A stretch of 64,000 nucleotides of DNA from Paenibacillus sp. XY044 (GTDB lineage: Bacteria; Bacillota; Bacilli; Paenibacillales; Paenibacillaceae), in contig NZ_NQMO01000013.1 in the NCBI RefSeq assembly GCF_002257645.1, positions 62,001 to 126,000 on the forward strand, given 5' to 3'. Below, in pieces: positions 1 to 9,015 of this stretch. The position numbers were made by a program, and so were the translations under genes. The notes under the pieces were generated by a model, which ran no database searches, was not told where the DNA came from, and was given only the letters and a program-made list of their open reading frames with translations. Position 1 is the stretch's first letter. Every line of letters starts with the position of its first letter.

Positions 1-194
1 GGGACACACACTATAAGGGCGCCGTCAAGCTGGGTCATGAAGGATACAAATATCCGCACAATTATCCCGGCCATTACGTGAAGCAGGACTACTTGCCGAA
101 GGAGATCGCCGGCCGGGCATTCTATGAAGCGTCGGAGCAGGGCAACGAGGCGAAAATCCGGCATAACCAGCAGCTCCGGAAGGATCCGTCCTGA
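1..194 (+). CDS. rarA: Replication-associated recombination protein A, C-terminal end (partial)
   Basis: The reading frame beginning at base 3 runs open to a TGA at 192-194 and encodes the last 63 residues of a protein whose start lies outside the window. It contains YPHNYPG and QDYLPKEIAGRAFY, followed by a Gly-x-Glu segment near the end, which matches the C-terminal tetramerisation region of the RarA/MgsA/YcaJ AAA+ ATPase family. RarA acts at stalled replication forks. The position beside cymR, a cysteine desulfurase and mnmA agrees with the Bacillales order (yrvN in B. subtilis). No obvious terminator follows before the convergent mnmA terminator. Confidence 0.85.
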   Translation, partial: DTHYKGAVKLGHEGYKYPHNYPGHYVKQDYLPKEIAGRAFYEASEQGNEAKIRHNQQLRKDPS

Positions 195-293
195 ACGGCC
201 GGTGCCCGGGAAAACTCAGAGCATACCTGGGGATTAGTTTTGCGATTACAGCAGGATAATAATGATGGCGGGGAGAATCTTTAAGGACGGCAA

Positions 294-329
294 GCAAAAA
301 ACCGCCGGTCCTCGAAAGAGCCGGCGGCT
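294..329 (-). terminator. Rho-independent terminator of mnmA
   Basis: On the minus strand a GC-rich stem (GCCGCCGG / CCGGCGGT) with a loop of about 12 nt is followed by a run of T. It starts about 20 bases past the mnmA stop codon. Confidence 0.8.
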
Positions 330-347
330 TGCATATATGCTTTGCGT

Positions 348-1472
348 TTAGATGACAGCTTCGTATTGAACCTTCTCGACCTTATCGATCGTTCCACCGC
401 CCAGGCACACATCGTCCTGGTAGAACACGACGGCTTGGCCGGGCGTAATGGCTTTTTGCTTCTCGGCAAACGTAACGTGGACGTTTCCGTCCGGCTGCCA
501 TTCCAGCGTAACCTTCTGGTCGGGCTGACGGTAGCGGAACTTAGCGGTACATTGGAAGGGCTCTTTGGGCACGGCCCCTTGTCCCGCGATCCAGTTCACG
601 CCTGAAGCGATGAGCCCGGTGGAGTACAGGCTGGGATGCTGATCCCCCTGTACGACGTACAGAATGTTCTTCTCCAGATCCTTGTCGGCGACGAACCACG
701 GTTCGCCCGAACCGGAACCGCCGATGCCAAGGCCTTGGCGCTGTCCGAGCGTGTAGTACATGAGACCGTCATGGCGGCCTTTGACTTCGCCGGTTGCGAT
801 ATCGACCATTTGGCCGGATTGGGCAGGCAGGTATTGGCTCAAGAACTCTTTGAAATTGCGTTCTCCGATAAAGCATACCCCGGTGCTGTCCTTCTTCTTG
901 GCGGTATAGAGCCCGGCTTCTTCCGCGATCCGGCGGACCTCCGGCTTAGGCAGATGTCCGATGGGGAACATCGCCTTCGACAGCTGCTGCTGATTGAGCG
1001 CGTTCAGGAAGTAGGTCTGATCCTTGTTGCTGTCCACGCCGCGCAGCAGCGTATAGACGCCGTCCTGCTCGACGACGCGGGCATAGTGGCCGGTGGCTAC
1101 ATATTGGGCGCCCAAATTCATCGCTTTCGCAAGGAATTCACCGAATTTGATCTCCCGGTTGCACATGACATCGGGATTTGGTGTGCGGCCCGACTTATAT
1201 TCATCGAGAAAATAGGAAAATACTTTATCGTAATATTCCTTTTCGAAGTTCACCGTGTAATAAGGGATGTCGATCTGCTCGCAGACGCGGCGGACATCTT
1301 CAGCGTCGTCTTCTGCGGTGCAGTTGCCGAATTCATCGGTGTCATCCCAGTTTTTCATAAAAATGCCGATGACGTCGTAGCCCTGCTGCTTCAGAAGCAG
1401 CGCGGTTACGGATGAGTCGACACCGCCGGACATGCCGACGACGACACGCGTATTTCGATTATCTGTAGACAA
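348..1472 (-). CDS. mnmA: tRNA-specific 2-thiouridylase MnmA
   Basis: Thiolates U34 of tRNA Lys, Glu and Gln, using sulfur passed on by a cysteine desulfurase and ATP to adenylate the uridine. The 374-residue protein has the PP-loop SGGVDSS near residue 15, the catalytic Cys104 in NPDVMCN and the second catalytic Cys200 in GVCFIGERNF, so it looks complete and active. The start is a TTG (1470-1472) with GGTGA about 8 nt upstream. It is divergent from cymR, whereas in B. subtilis trmU lies downstream of the desulfurase in the same direction. The neighbouring desulfurase at 2512 is the likely sulfur donor. Confidence 0.96.
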   Translation of the reverse strand: MSTDNRNTRVVVGMSGGVDSSVTALLLKQQGYDVIGIFMKNWDDTDEFGNCTAEDDAEDVRRVCEQIDIPYYTVNFEKEYYDKVFSYFLDEYKSGRTPNPDVMCNREIKFGEFLAKAMNLGAQYVATGHYARVVEQDGVYTLLRGVDSNKDQTYFLNALNQQQLSKAMFPIGHLPKPEVRRIAEEAGLYTAKKKDSTGVCFIGERNFKEFLSQYLPAQSGQMVDIATGEVKGRHDGLMYYTLGQRQGLGIGGSGSGEPWFVADKDLEKNILYVVQGDQHPSLYSTGLIASGVNWIAGQGAVPKEPFQCTAKFRYRQPDQKVTLEWQPDGNVHVTFAEKQKAITPGQAVVFYQDDVCLGGGTIDKVEKVQYEAVI

Positions 1473-1780
1473 AAGTCATCACCATTTTCATATGAGATTG
1501 TGCCCATAGCCTCTATTTTAACACATTTGTCTACAGATCACACCACATCGGTTGTCCACCGGTCGCGAACATTTCTTTGTTTTGTCATTGTTTTTTAAAC
1601 CAAAACGGAGCTGGATATGTTAACATAGGCTAGGGAAATGATCGGATTACGCAGATATGGAAAAAGCTTACATAAGCTGACTTCATTAGGATTTACCATC
1701 GACATGTTAAACCAAAGCATTTAAACGATACATGAGTAAGGGCTAAAAACCATGAATTTCACTTGAGAGAGGTGCCACCT
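1473..1780. other. Divergent mnmA/cymR intergenic region
   Basis: AT-rich spacer of 308 bp carrying the promoters of both divergent genes. A short inverted repeat (AGCTTACATAAGCT, around 1668) is visible. No convincing pair of -35 and -10 boxes could be chosen by eye and no coding frame is supported. Confidence 0.5.
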
Positions 1781-2200
1781 TTGAAAATATCGACAAAAGG
1801 CCGTTACGGCTTGACAATCATGATGGAGCTTGCTGCCAAATACGGCGAAGGGCCGACATCCCTGAAGAGTATTGCCGAGAAGAACCAACTTTCCGAGCAC
1901 TATTTGGAGCAGCTGATCGCTCCGCTCCGGAACGCCGGACTCGTCAAGAGCATCCGCGGTGCATACGGCGGTTACATCTTATCGCGTGAGGCTTCCGAAA
2001 TTACGGCTGGAGACGTTATACGCGTGCTTGAGGGACCGATTTCGCCGGTCGATTTTACGGAAGAGGATGATCCGGCCAAACGTAATCTTTGGCTGCGGAT
2101 CCGTGACGGAATCGCCAATGTGCTGGATTCGACGACGCTCGCGGACCTGATTTCCTACCACGAGCAAGAGAAGTCTGAGAACTATATGTTCTATATTTAG
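1781..2200 (+). CDS. cymR: Rrf2-family regulator of cysteine metabolism, CymR
   Basis: A 139-residue Rrf2-family winged-helix repressor. The N-terminal helix-turn-helix (KISTKGRYGL through IRGAYGGYILS) is typical. There is no cysteine, so it cannot bind the Fe-S cluster of IscR; this fits CymR, which in B. subtilis works with CysK to repress sulfur uptake and cysteine synthesis genes. The start chosen is the TTG at 1781, preceded by AGAGAGGTG at good spacing; an upstream TTG at 1763 has no ribosome site. It is followed in the same direction by the cysteine desulfurase. Confidence 0.93.
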   Translation: MKISTKGRYGLTIMMELAAKYGEGPTSLKSIAEKNQLSEHYLEQLIAPLRNAGLVKSIRGAYGGYILSREASEITAGDVIRVLEGPISPVDFTEEDDPAKRNLWLRIRDGIANVLDSTTLADLISYHEQEKSENYMFYI

Positions 2201-2209
2201 GCAAAAGGC

Positions 2210-2262
2210 TGCAGCCACTCGCATTAGCGAGTGGCATTCGGCTTTGCGAGAGCGCTTTTTTC
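2210..2262 (+). terminator. Terminator after cymR
   Basis: A perfect stem GCCACTCGC / GCGAGTGGC with an ATTA loop follows the stop codon. It is flanked by AAAGGC and GCTTT and then by GAGCGCTTTTTT. The T run is separated from the main stem, so termination may be partial. Confidence 0.5.
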
Positions 2263-2295
2263 CAAAGTTTTGTAAGTAAATCTTTTCCATATAAA

Positions 2296-2322
2296 AACAG
2301 ACCCGCTTTCGCGAGTCTGTTA
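2296..2322 (-). terminator. Terminator facing the minus strand
   Basis: Stem CAGACTCGC / GCGGGTCTG (one mismatch) with a four-base loop, followed on the minus strand by TTTTTAT. It lies 8 bases beyond the stop of the small minus-strand reading frame at 2330-2470, which supports that frame being transcribed. Confidence 0.6.
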
Positions 2323-2329
2323 TCGGTTT

Positions 2330-2470
2330 TTACTGTTGACGGAACGGGTTGTTGAACCCCGTTTTGAATCCTTGCAGCTGTTGCGTTTCCATATACCCCG
2401 ATACGAGCTGGGATACGGAGCTCAGCATTTGCTGGTAAGCCATCGATGCCTGCTGGGTTTGCTGCGTCAC
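2330..2470 (-). CDS. Candidate small Gln/Ser-rich protein (46 aa), unrecognised
   Basis: Minus-strand frame from a GTG at 2470 to a TAA at 2330-2332. It encodes 46 residues including SVSQLVSGYMETQQLQGFK and ending NNPFRQQ. A TGA lies just upstream in frame, so the start can only be this GTG or the internal ATG of MAYQQM, which has AGCAGG upstream. A minus-strand terminator follows directly. The family is not recognised. Codon choice looks like that of genuine genes here, but the length is marginal. Its start lies about 40 bp from the desulfurase start on the other strand. Confidence 0.4.
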   Translation of the reverse strand: MTQQTQQASMAYQQMLSSVSQLVSGYMETQQLQGFKTGFNNPFRQQ

Positions 2471-2511
2471 AAGACATCATACACAAGACAGAAGATCAAG
2501 GTGGTGTAATT

Positions 2512-3654
2512 ATGAATTCAATCTACTTGGACCATGCGGCTTCCACTCCCGTGCATCCGGAAGTAGCGGAAGAAATGATGCGTGTCATGACCGGTCAATA
2601 CGGCAACGCATCCAGCGTTCACGCATTCGGCCGTGCGGCCAAGCGCACCGTCAACGGGGCAAGGGACCGGATCGCCAAGTTTCTCGGCTGCCTGCCTGAT
2701 GAAATCGTCTTTACCGCCGGGGGCACGGAAAGTGACAACCTCGCTTTATTCGGCGCAGCTTTCATGCGCAAGTCTAAAGGTAACCACATTATTACGTCAT
2801 CCATTGAGCATCATGCCGTGCTCCACGCTTGTGAAGAGCTGGAGAAGGAAGGATTCCGGGTCACTTATTTGCCGGTAGACCATACCGGACGGGTTCAGGT
2901 TGAAGACCTGGAGGCGGCATTGTCGGACGACACGATTCTGATCAGCATCATGTACGCAAACAACGAGGTCGGAACGATTCAGCCGATAGAAGAAATCGGG
3001 AGGATCGCCCGAAGCCGGGACATTCTTTTTCATGTGGACGCCGTTCAGGCACTCGGAGCGCTGCCCATCAACGGCCATGATCTTCCCGTCGACATGATGA
3101 GCTTTTCCGCGCACAAAATCAACGGCCCTCAAGGCGTAGGAGCGCTGTACATCCGCAAAGGACTGGTCATCGCTCCGCGCCTCCACGGCGGACTTCAGGA
3201 GAAGAAGCGGCGCGCCGGAACGGAAAATATGGCCGGAATTGCCGGTTTCGGCAAAGCCGTAGAGATTGCTTCCGGGCAGATGGAGCAGCGGAGAGAGCAT
3301 GACCTGCGTTTGCGCCAAGCCCTGATCGGCACGTTGGAAAACGAGATCGGCCAAGACGCATTTGTCGTCAATGGTCACCCCACGGCATGTTTACCCCACA
3401 TTGTGAACATCAGCTTTCCTCAGACGGACACGGAAACGCTCTTGATGAATCTGGACATGGAGGGCATCGCTGCGGCCAGCGGCTCGGCCTGTACGTCAGG
3501 CTCGCTGGAGCTGTCCCATGTGCTGCAGGCGATGCAGCTCCCTCAAAATGTTTTGCGTTCTGCGATTCGTTTCAGCTTTGGTTTGGGTAATACTACTGAA
3601 GATATGGAGTACACAGCCCAAAAAATTGGAACCATTCTGCGTCGTCTTACGTAA
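2512..3654 (+). CDS. Cysteine desulfurase (NifS/IscS family, YrvO-like)
   Basis: PLP enzyme converting cysteine to alanine and a persulfide, probably for tRNA thiolation together with MnmA. The protein has 380 residues. PLP is bound by Lys202 in FSAHKINGP; the active-site Cys327 lies in GSACTSGS, a loop with the consensus of class I (IscS/NifS) enzymes. The start is the ATG at 2512 with AAGGTGG upstream; the open frame extends further 5' but without a ribosome site. It sits between cymR and a PRC-barrel gene, as yrvO does near cymR in B. subtilis. Whether it also serves Fe-S assembly cannot be told from sequence. Confidence 0.94.
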   Translation: MNSIYLDHAASTPVHPEVAEEMMRVMTGQYGNASSVHAFGRAAKRTVNGARDRIAKFLGCLPDEIVFTAGGTESDNLALFGAAFMRKSKGNHIITSSIEHHAVLHACEELEKEGFRVTYLPVDHTGRVQVEDLEAALSDDTILISIMYANNEVGTIQPIEEIGRIARSRDILFHVDAVQALGALPINGHDLPVDMMSFSAHKINGPQGVGALYIRKGLVIAPRLHGGLQEKKRRAGTENMAGIAGFGKAVEIASGQMEQRREHDLRLRQALIGTLENEIGQDAFVVNGHPTACLPHIVNISFPQTDTETLLMNLDMEGIAAASGSACTSGSLELSHVLQAMQLPQNVLRSAIRFSFGLGNTTEDMEYTAQKIGTILRRLT

Positions 3655-3810
3655 GTAAGGTAGGGATTCTCCATGCATGGAGAGGGAGGGATGAGTGCTC
3701 CATACCGTTCGCGAGACAAATCGACCTGCGGGTGCCGCATTGGATTGGCTGACTCCGGTAACGCGAAGGCATTTGTTTCAATTTGAAGAGGGTAAGGTGG
3801 GATCCTGGCC

Positions 3811-4332
3811 ATGAAATTCCAAGAGATGATCGGACTTGCCGTATTTGATGTGGAAGAAGGCAAGGAGATCGGCAAAATATACGATTTTATCATCACCGAA
3901 GATTGGAAAATTCAAGGTCTTGAGCTGGAAGGCAAAGGATTGTTCTCCAGCGCGGCGAAGACGGTGTCCTGGGAGGACGTCGTCGCTTATGGCGAAGATG
4001 CTGTGATGATTCGTAATAAACAGGCTGTTCGCAAGACGGATGCCGACGACATACAATACACCTATCTTTTGGGTAAAAATAAATTGAAGGATCTGGACGT
4101 GCTTACCGAGGACGGTACGATGCTTGGTAAAGTAACGGACGTTTATTTTGACCAGGAAATGGGAAATACAATATTAGGTCTCGAAATAAGCGACGGATTT
4201 GTTTCGGATTTGATCGAAGGGCGGAAATGGCTGCCCTGCACCACGGAAATGTCCATAGGGGAGAATGCGGTAATGGTTCCGCCTATGAGCGAACAGCGTT
4301 TGGAAAAAGCCATTAATTCTGTTAACGGATAG
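3811..4332 (+). CDS. PRC-barrel domain protein (YrrD-like)
   Basis: A 173-residue protein with two PRC-barrel repeats: residues about 1-75 (MKFQEMIGLAVFDVEEGKEIGKI) and about 85-165 (LKDLDVLTEDGTMLGKVTDVYF). PRC-barrels are small beta-barrel modules found in RimM and photosynthetic reaction-centre H subunits. YrrD of B. subtilis has the same domain and genomic neighbourhood. No signal peptide or membrane segment is seen. A ribosome site, AAGGTGGGA, precedes the ATG. The actual role is unknown. Confidence 0.85.
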   Translation: MKFQEMIGLAVFDVEEGKEIGKIYDFIITEDWKIQGLELEGKGLFSSAAKTVSWEDVVAYGEDAVMIRNKQAVRKTDADDIQYTYLLGKNKLKDLDVLTEDGTMLGKVTDVYFDQEMGNTILGLEISDGFVSDLIEGRKWLPCTTEMSIGENAVMVPPMSEQRLEKAINSVNG

Positions 4333-4339
4333 GTGATCA

Positions 4340-4552
4340 ATGAATATGAGATGTCCTAACTGCAATTCCAAAGATATAGGCAAGATCGGTTCCCACCAAT
4401 TTTACTGCTGGGGCTGCTTTATCGAACTGACGGTCAACGGGGAGAAAATGTCCGTATACCAGGTAGAAGAAGACGGTACGCTCAGTTCGCTGGACGATTT
4501 GTTTTTTGAGGAGATTCCTCAGGATTTCCCTCATCTGCACGCTTCCTCTTAA
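4340..4552 (+). CDS. Small zinc-ribbon protein
   Basis: A 70-residue protein with two CxxC pairs, CPNC (residues 5-8) and CWGC near residue 27, giving a four-cysteine zinc ribbon, followed by an acidic C-terminal tail. It begins 7 bases after the PRC-barrel stop with AGGTGAT upstream and is probably cotranscribed. The ATG two codons downstream is an alternative start. Function is not known; the fold suggests nucleic acid or protein binding. Confidence 0.75.
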   Translation: MNMRCPNCNSKDIGKIGSHQFYCWGCFIELTVNGEKMSVYQVEEDGTLSSLDDLFFEEIPQDFPHLHASS

Positions 4553-4930
4553 AGATTATGCATGTACCAGTCAGAACAGTTCCGCGGGGCCTTTCGGTTC
4601 ATGCGAATATTTTTCTGATAAAGGCTGCGTGATGAAGCCGCCTCTTCCGCTAATTGTGGTTTGTCTTAGCTTTGTACGATCCACAAGGGTGATTCACCCC
4701 GACAGCTTCAATCATTTGAATGTTACATAGCATCGATAAGCGGAAGGGATATACACGGTCTTATTGCCGTCATCTTGGAAACCCATACCCGTTATCGCCT
4801 GCATGGCGACGCCGGTATCCGGGTTTCTTTGCGTTTGCGCGCAAATCTTCTCCTATGGCAACCGATAGGTTAATTTCGAATTTCGGGACATATACTATCA
4901 TGACAGCACGTCCGGAAGGAGGAGACAAGG
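4553..4930. other. Intergenic region, 378 bp, no recognised element
   Basis: No coding frame with a credible ribosome site, no clear terminator hairpin and no known RNA motif could be recognised. The last 60 bases contain ATATACTAT, which could be a -10 box for the AI-2E permease gene, followed by the strong ribosome site GGAAGGAGG. Confidence 0.4.
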
Positions 4931-5998
4931 GTGGATAAACTGACGGCCAACAAATGGTTCCGGGGGATGATTTGGATCCTGCTCGGGCTAATTATTCTGT
5001 ATTTTATTTGGCAGCTTCGGCCGATGTTCATAAATCTCTATCAATTCCTTAAAGCGATCCTGGCTCCCTTTGTCGTAGCGATGATCATTTCCTACGTGCT
5101 AAATCCGGTGGTATGCATGCTGGCTGCGCGGAAAATGCCAAGGGGAATCGCCGTACTGCTGATCTACGCCGTTTTTCTCACCTGCCTTGCGGTAATCCTG
5201 ATCAATTTGATTCCGATGCTGATCGAGCAGATGGAAGAACTGAACGAGCATTTGCCGGAGATGACGATGCATGCCCAGAACATTATGAACAACCTGGATA
5301 ACCATGCGTTCCCGATGGGGATCAAGGAGGGGGTGGATCGGTGGCTGCTGCAGTGGGAGGACCGGCTGGCCAAGGGAATCTCCAATTTCATGGATCATAT
5401 CGGCAGTACCATTAATATCGTGCTGAACATTTTCATCATCCCGTTTTTGATTTTCTACATATTAAAAGATTTCGACGTATTCGAGCGGGCGGTCGTATCG
5501 CTGCTGCCGCGGACCCACCGCAAGGCTTCCGTCAGACTGCTGAAGGAAATCGACGAGGCGCTCGGCAATTACGTCCGCGGGCAGTTTCTGGTGTGCCTCA
5601 TCGTCGGCATCCTCGCTTACATCGGATATATGATCGTCGGCATGCCGTATGCCCTGCTGATGGCGAGCATCGTCGCGGTATTCAACATCGTGCCCTACCT
5701 CGGCCCGTTTTTGGGAGCGGCGCCTGCTGTGGTCATGGCCTCGACGATATCCTGGAAAATGGTGCTGATGGTCATCATCGTGAACTGGATGTGCCAGCTG
5801 CTGGAGAGCAATATCGTATCGCCTCAGGTCGTGGGGAAGAAGCTGCATCTGCACCCGATGCTGATCATCTTCGCTTTGTTGGTCGGCGGGGAGATTGCGG
5901 GAATCGTCGGATTGATTTTGGCGGTGCCTTTATTCGCGGTACTCAAGGTCATCATTCAGCACTTCTTTGCCTATTACATCAAGCGGAAGACGACGTAG
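4931..5998 (+). CDS. AI-2E family transporter (YrrI-like)
   Basis: A 355-residue polytopic membrane protein of the AI-2E/UPF0118 family. A membrane pair lies near residues 11-60, a third segment near 70-95, then a cytoplasmic or extracytoplasmic helical stretch, and several segments from about 150 onward. The family-typical LGPFLGAAPA and LVGGEIAGIVGLILAVPLFAV are present. The start is GTG with GGAAGGAGG upstream. yrrI occupies the same place before alaS in B. subtilis. Members range from AI-2 exporters to Na+/H+ antiporters, so the substrate is not known. Confidence 0.9.
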   Translation: MDKLTANKWFRGMIWILLGLIILYFIWQLRPMFINLYQFLKAILAPFVVAMIISYVLNPVVCMLAARKMPRGIAVLLIYAVFLTCLAVILINLIPMLIEQMEELNEHLPEMTMHAQNIMNNLDNHAFPMGIKEGVDRWLLQWEDRLAKGISNFMDHIGSTINIVLNIFIIPFLIFYILKDFDVFERAVVSLLPRTHRKASVRLLKEIDEALGNYVRGQFLVCLIVGILAYIGYMIVGMPYALLMASIVAVFNIVPYLGPFLGAAPAVVMASTISWKMVLMVIIVNWMCQLLESNIVSPQVVGKKLHLHPMLIIFALLVGGEIAGIVGLILAVPLFAVLKVIIQHFFAYYIKRKTT

Positions 5999-6004
5999 AG
6001 CGGT

Positions 6005-6034
6005 TTGACAAGCGTCAGCGCTTTCGGATATAAT
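6005..6034 (+). promoter_or_regulatory. Promoter of the alaS T-box leader
   Basis: TTGACA at 6005-6010 and TATAAT at 6029-6034, both perfect matches to the housekeeping consensus with an 18-bp spacer. It lies just ahead of the T-box leader. Confidence 0.85.
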
Positions 6035-6039
6035 TCAGT

Positions 6040-6335
6040 CATTACTATGCAAAAACGGACAAAACGGCGATGAAATGAAGTACGGCAGTTCCTCCTTGCT
6101 CAGAGAAGGGCTCCTTCACGATTAGCGTGACGGCTGCAAGAGCCCCCAAGCGATACTGACCGGAAAGCTGATTTCGGAGTGTGACAAATTCACCGGGTGG
6201 CCCCGTTAACGGCCTTACAAGGCGATCGCCTGATTCAAGCTGGCAGCCGGCGTTCGGCGACCGGCAGTCGTTCAGGCGGTAACCAGGGTGGTACCGCGAA
6301 TTCATTCGTCCCTGATCTGATCAGGGGCGTTTTTC
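6040..6335 (+). ncRNA. T-box leader (alanyl-tRNA sensing)
   Basis: The T-box core AGGGTGGTACCGCG is at 6285-6298. A terminator follows (CCTGAT/ATCAGG stem, 6307-6329, then TTTTT). Upstream is a long structured leader with a stem I-like AGTA segment near 6076. Uncharged tRNA-Ala is expected to stabilise the antiterminator and allow alaS transcription. Ala codons occur on the 3' side of the presumed stem I (GCT 6133, GCA 6136, GCC 6142), but the specifier triplet was not fixed because the RNA was not folded. Confidence 0.93.
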
Positions 6336-6390
6336 TGTTTTAAACCGTCCATTTGCATGCAATTTACGAGAGAGCTGGAGGCTGTTTAAT

Positions 6391-9015
6391 ATGAAAGCAA
6401 GTGAAATACGTTCCAAATGGCTTGAATTTTTTGCAAGCAAGGGACACCAGATCGAGCCGAGCGCTTCGCTCGTGCCGCATAACGATCCCTCCCTGCTGTG
6501 GATCAACGCGGGCATGGCCCCGCTGAAGCCGTATTTTGACGGACGCATCAGTCCCGAAAATCCCCGGCTCACGAACTCGCAGAAATGCATTCGTACCAAC
6601 GATATCGAAAATGTAGGTAAGACCCGCCGGCACCATACGTTTTTTGAAATGCTCGGCAACTTCTCCATCGGCGACTACTTCAAGGAAGAGGCCATTACAT
6701 GGGCTTGGGAATTTCTGACCAGCAAGGAATGGATCGGATTCGATCCTGAACGCCTGTCGGTCACGGTATATCCGGAGGACGAAGAAGCCTTTAAGCTGTG
6801 GAACGAAAAGATCGGCCTGCCGGCTGAGCGGATCGTGAAGCTGGAGGATAACTTCTGGGACATCGGCGAAGGCCCATGCGGTCCTTGTACGGAAATTTTC
6901 TATGACCGCGGCGAAGCCTACGGCGACCTGTCCGATCCGGAAATGTATCCGGGCGGGGAGAACGAACGCTTCCTGGAAGTGTGGAACCTCGTGTTCTCGC
7001 AGTTCAACCATAACAAGGACGGCTCCTACACGCCGCTTCCGAACAAGAACATCGATACCGGAGCGGGACTGGAACGCTTTGCATCCATTCTGCAAAACGT
7101 CGATTCCAACTTCGACACCGACCTGTTCCAGCCGATCATTCAAAAAACGGCCGAGCTGGCCGGTGTTAAATACAATGCCAGCTTAGAGAGCGACATCGCG
7201 CTGAAGGTCATTGCCGACCATGTGCGTACCGTTACCTTCGCGGTAGCCGATGGTGTTCTTCCGTCGAATGAAGGCCGCGGCTACATCATCCGCCGTCTGC
7301 TGCGCCGTGCCGTACGCTACGGCAAAGTGCTGGGTCTTGACCGTCCGTTCCTGTACAGCCTGGTGGAAACCGTCGGCGATATTATGGGCGTCTACTATCC
7401 GAACGTGGTGGAGAAGCGTGAATTCATCGAGAAGGTGATTTCCACGGAGGAAGAACGTTTCCATGAAACGCTGTCCGACGGCCTGGCGATCCTCGAGGAA
7501 ATCAGCAAACAGGCGCTGGAGCAGGGCACGAAGCAAATCGGCGGCAGCGACGCATTCAAGCTGTACGATACGTACGGTTTCCCGTTCGACCTGACGGAAG
7601 ACTATGCGGCTGAGCATGGACTGACCGTCGACCGCGAAGGCTTTGATGCGGCGATGCAGGAGCAGCGCGACCGCGCGCGTGCAGCCCGCCAGGAGAGCGG
7701 CGGCATGAAGGTTCAGGGCGGCGTCCTGTCCGATTATACGGTTAAAAGTGAATTTGTTGGATATAATGACACGGTAACCGAGTCGAAAATTGTAACGATC
7801 ATTGTGGATGACGCGATGGTGGATATCGCCGGGGAAGGACAAAGCGCCCAAGTGGTGCTTGACGTCACTCCGTTCTACGCCGAGAGCGGCGGCCAGGTCA
7901 GCGACCAGGGTCTGCTTCGCGGTGGATCGGTGACGGTGAAAGTGGAGGGTCTCTTCAAGGCGCCACATGGACAGCATGTGCACCAGGTGACGGTGGAAGC
8001 CGGCGAGCTCAAGGTCGGGGAGACGGTCAAAGCGGAAGTCGATCATGACAAGCGCAGAGACATCGAAAAGAACCATACGGCGACTCACCTCCTTCACAAA
8101 GCGCTGAAGGAAGTGCTCGGCACCCACGTCAACCAGGCCGGATCGCTCGTAGAGCCGCAGCGCCTGCGTTTCGATTTTTCGCATTTCGGCAGCATCACGC
8201 CGGAAGAACTGGCGGATATCGAACACCGTGTGAACGAACAAATTTGGAAAGGCACTGATGTAACGATAGAATATAAATCGCTCGACGAAGCCAAAGCGAT
8301 GGGCGCCATGGCTCTGTTCGGCGAAAAATACGGCAATATCGTCCGCGTCGTGCAGGTCGGCGATTACAGCTTGGAACTGTGCGGTGGATGCCACGTGAAC
8401 AATACGTCCGAGATCGGAATCTTCAAGCTGGTCAGCGAGAGCGGTATCGGCTCGGGGGTACGCCGGATCGAGGCGGTAACCGGCCGCATGGCATACGAAT
8501 TCCTGGAAGGTCAGCTGTCACTGCTCAAGCAGTCCGCGGAGCTTCTCAAATCCAATCTGCACGATGTGCCAAGAAGGATCGAAGCGCTGCACGGCCAGCT
8601 GAAAGAGCTGGGACGCGAGAACGAGTCGCTTCAGAGCAAGCTGAGCACGATCGAAGCCGGCCAACTCACTGAGCAGGTGAAACTGGTGAATGGAAGAGAG
8701 CTGCTCGCAGTCCGCGTCAATGCAGGAAGCATGGACGGCCTGCGCTCGATTGCCGATGAACTGAAAGGCAAGCTCCCGAACGCCGTGCTGGTGCTCGGCG
8801 CAGCCATGGACGAGAAGGTGAACTTCGTCGTTTCCGTTCCGCAGGAGCTCGTGAAGTCGGGGCTGCATGCAGGCAAACTGGTGAAGGAAATCGCTGCAGT
8901 CTGCGGCGGCGGAGGCGGCGGACGGCCCGATATGGCCCAGGCCGGCGGCAAGGACGCCAGCAAGCTGGAAGAGGCTTTGAAGCTGGCAGAGCAATTGGTT
9001 GGATCTGGGATTTAG
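6391..9015 (+). CDS. alaS: Alanyl-tRNA synthetase
   Basis: Charges tRNA-Ala; class II synthetase of 874 residues, the normal full length. The N-terminal catalytic domain starts KASEIRSKWLEFF and contains RTNDIENVG. The editing domain has the zinc ligands His563 and His567 (HTATHLLH) and Cys664/His668 (CGGCH). The C-terminal glycine-rich C-Ala domain ends GGGGGGRPDMAQAGG. The ATG has GGAGG upstream and the gene is controlled by the T-box leader before it. Confidence 0.98.
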   Translation: MKASEIRSKWLEFFASKGHQIEPSASLVPHNDPSLLWINAGMAPLKPYFDGRISPENPRLTNSQKCIRTNDIENVGKTRRHHTFFEMLGNFSIGDYFKEEAITWAWEFLTSKEWIGFDPERLSVTVYPEDEEAFKLWNEKIGLPAERIVKLEDNFWDIGEGPCGPCTEIFYDRGEAYGDLSDPEMYPGGENERFLEVWNLVFSQFNHNKDGSYTPLPNKNIDTGAGLERFASILQNVDSNFDTDLFQPIIQKTAELAGVKYNASLESDIALKVIADHVRTVTFAVADGVLPSNEGRGYIIRRLLRRAVRYGKVLGLDRPFLYSLVETVGDIMGVYYPNVVEKREFIEKVISTEEERFHETLSDGLAILEEISKQALEQGTKQIGGSDAFKLYDTYGFPFDLTEDYAAEHGLTVDREGFDAAMQEQRDRARAARQESGGMKVQGGVLSDYTVKSEFVGYNDTVTESKIVTIIVDDAMVDIAGEGQSAQVVLDVTPFYAESGGQVSDQGLLRGGSVTVKVEGLFKAPHGQHVHQVTVEAGELKVGETVKAEVDHDKRRDIEKNHTATHLLHKALKEVLGTHVNQAGSLVEPQRLRFDFSHFGSITPEELADIEHRVNEQIWKGTDVTIEYKSLDEAKAMGAMALFGEKYGNIVRVVQVGDYSLELCGGCHVNNTSEIGIFKLVSESGIGSGVRRIEAVTGRMAYEFLEGQLSLLKQSAELLKSNLHDVPRRIEALHGQLKELGRENESLQSKLSTIEAGQLTEQVKLVNGRELLAVRVNAGSMDGLRSIADELKGKLPNAVLVLGAAMDEKVNFVVSVPQELVKSGLHAGKLVKEIAAVCGGGGGGRPDMAQAGGKDASKLEEALKLAEQLVGSGI

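Noticed and set aside
636..1415. Long open frame of 259 codons on the plus strand opposite mnmA
   Set aside because: It is the antisense shadow of the clearly conserved MnmA sequence and shows no family resemblance.
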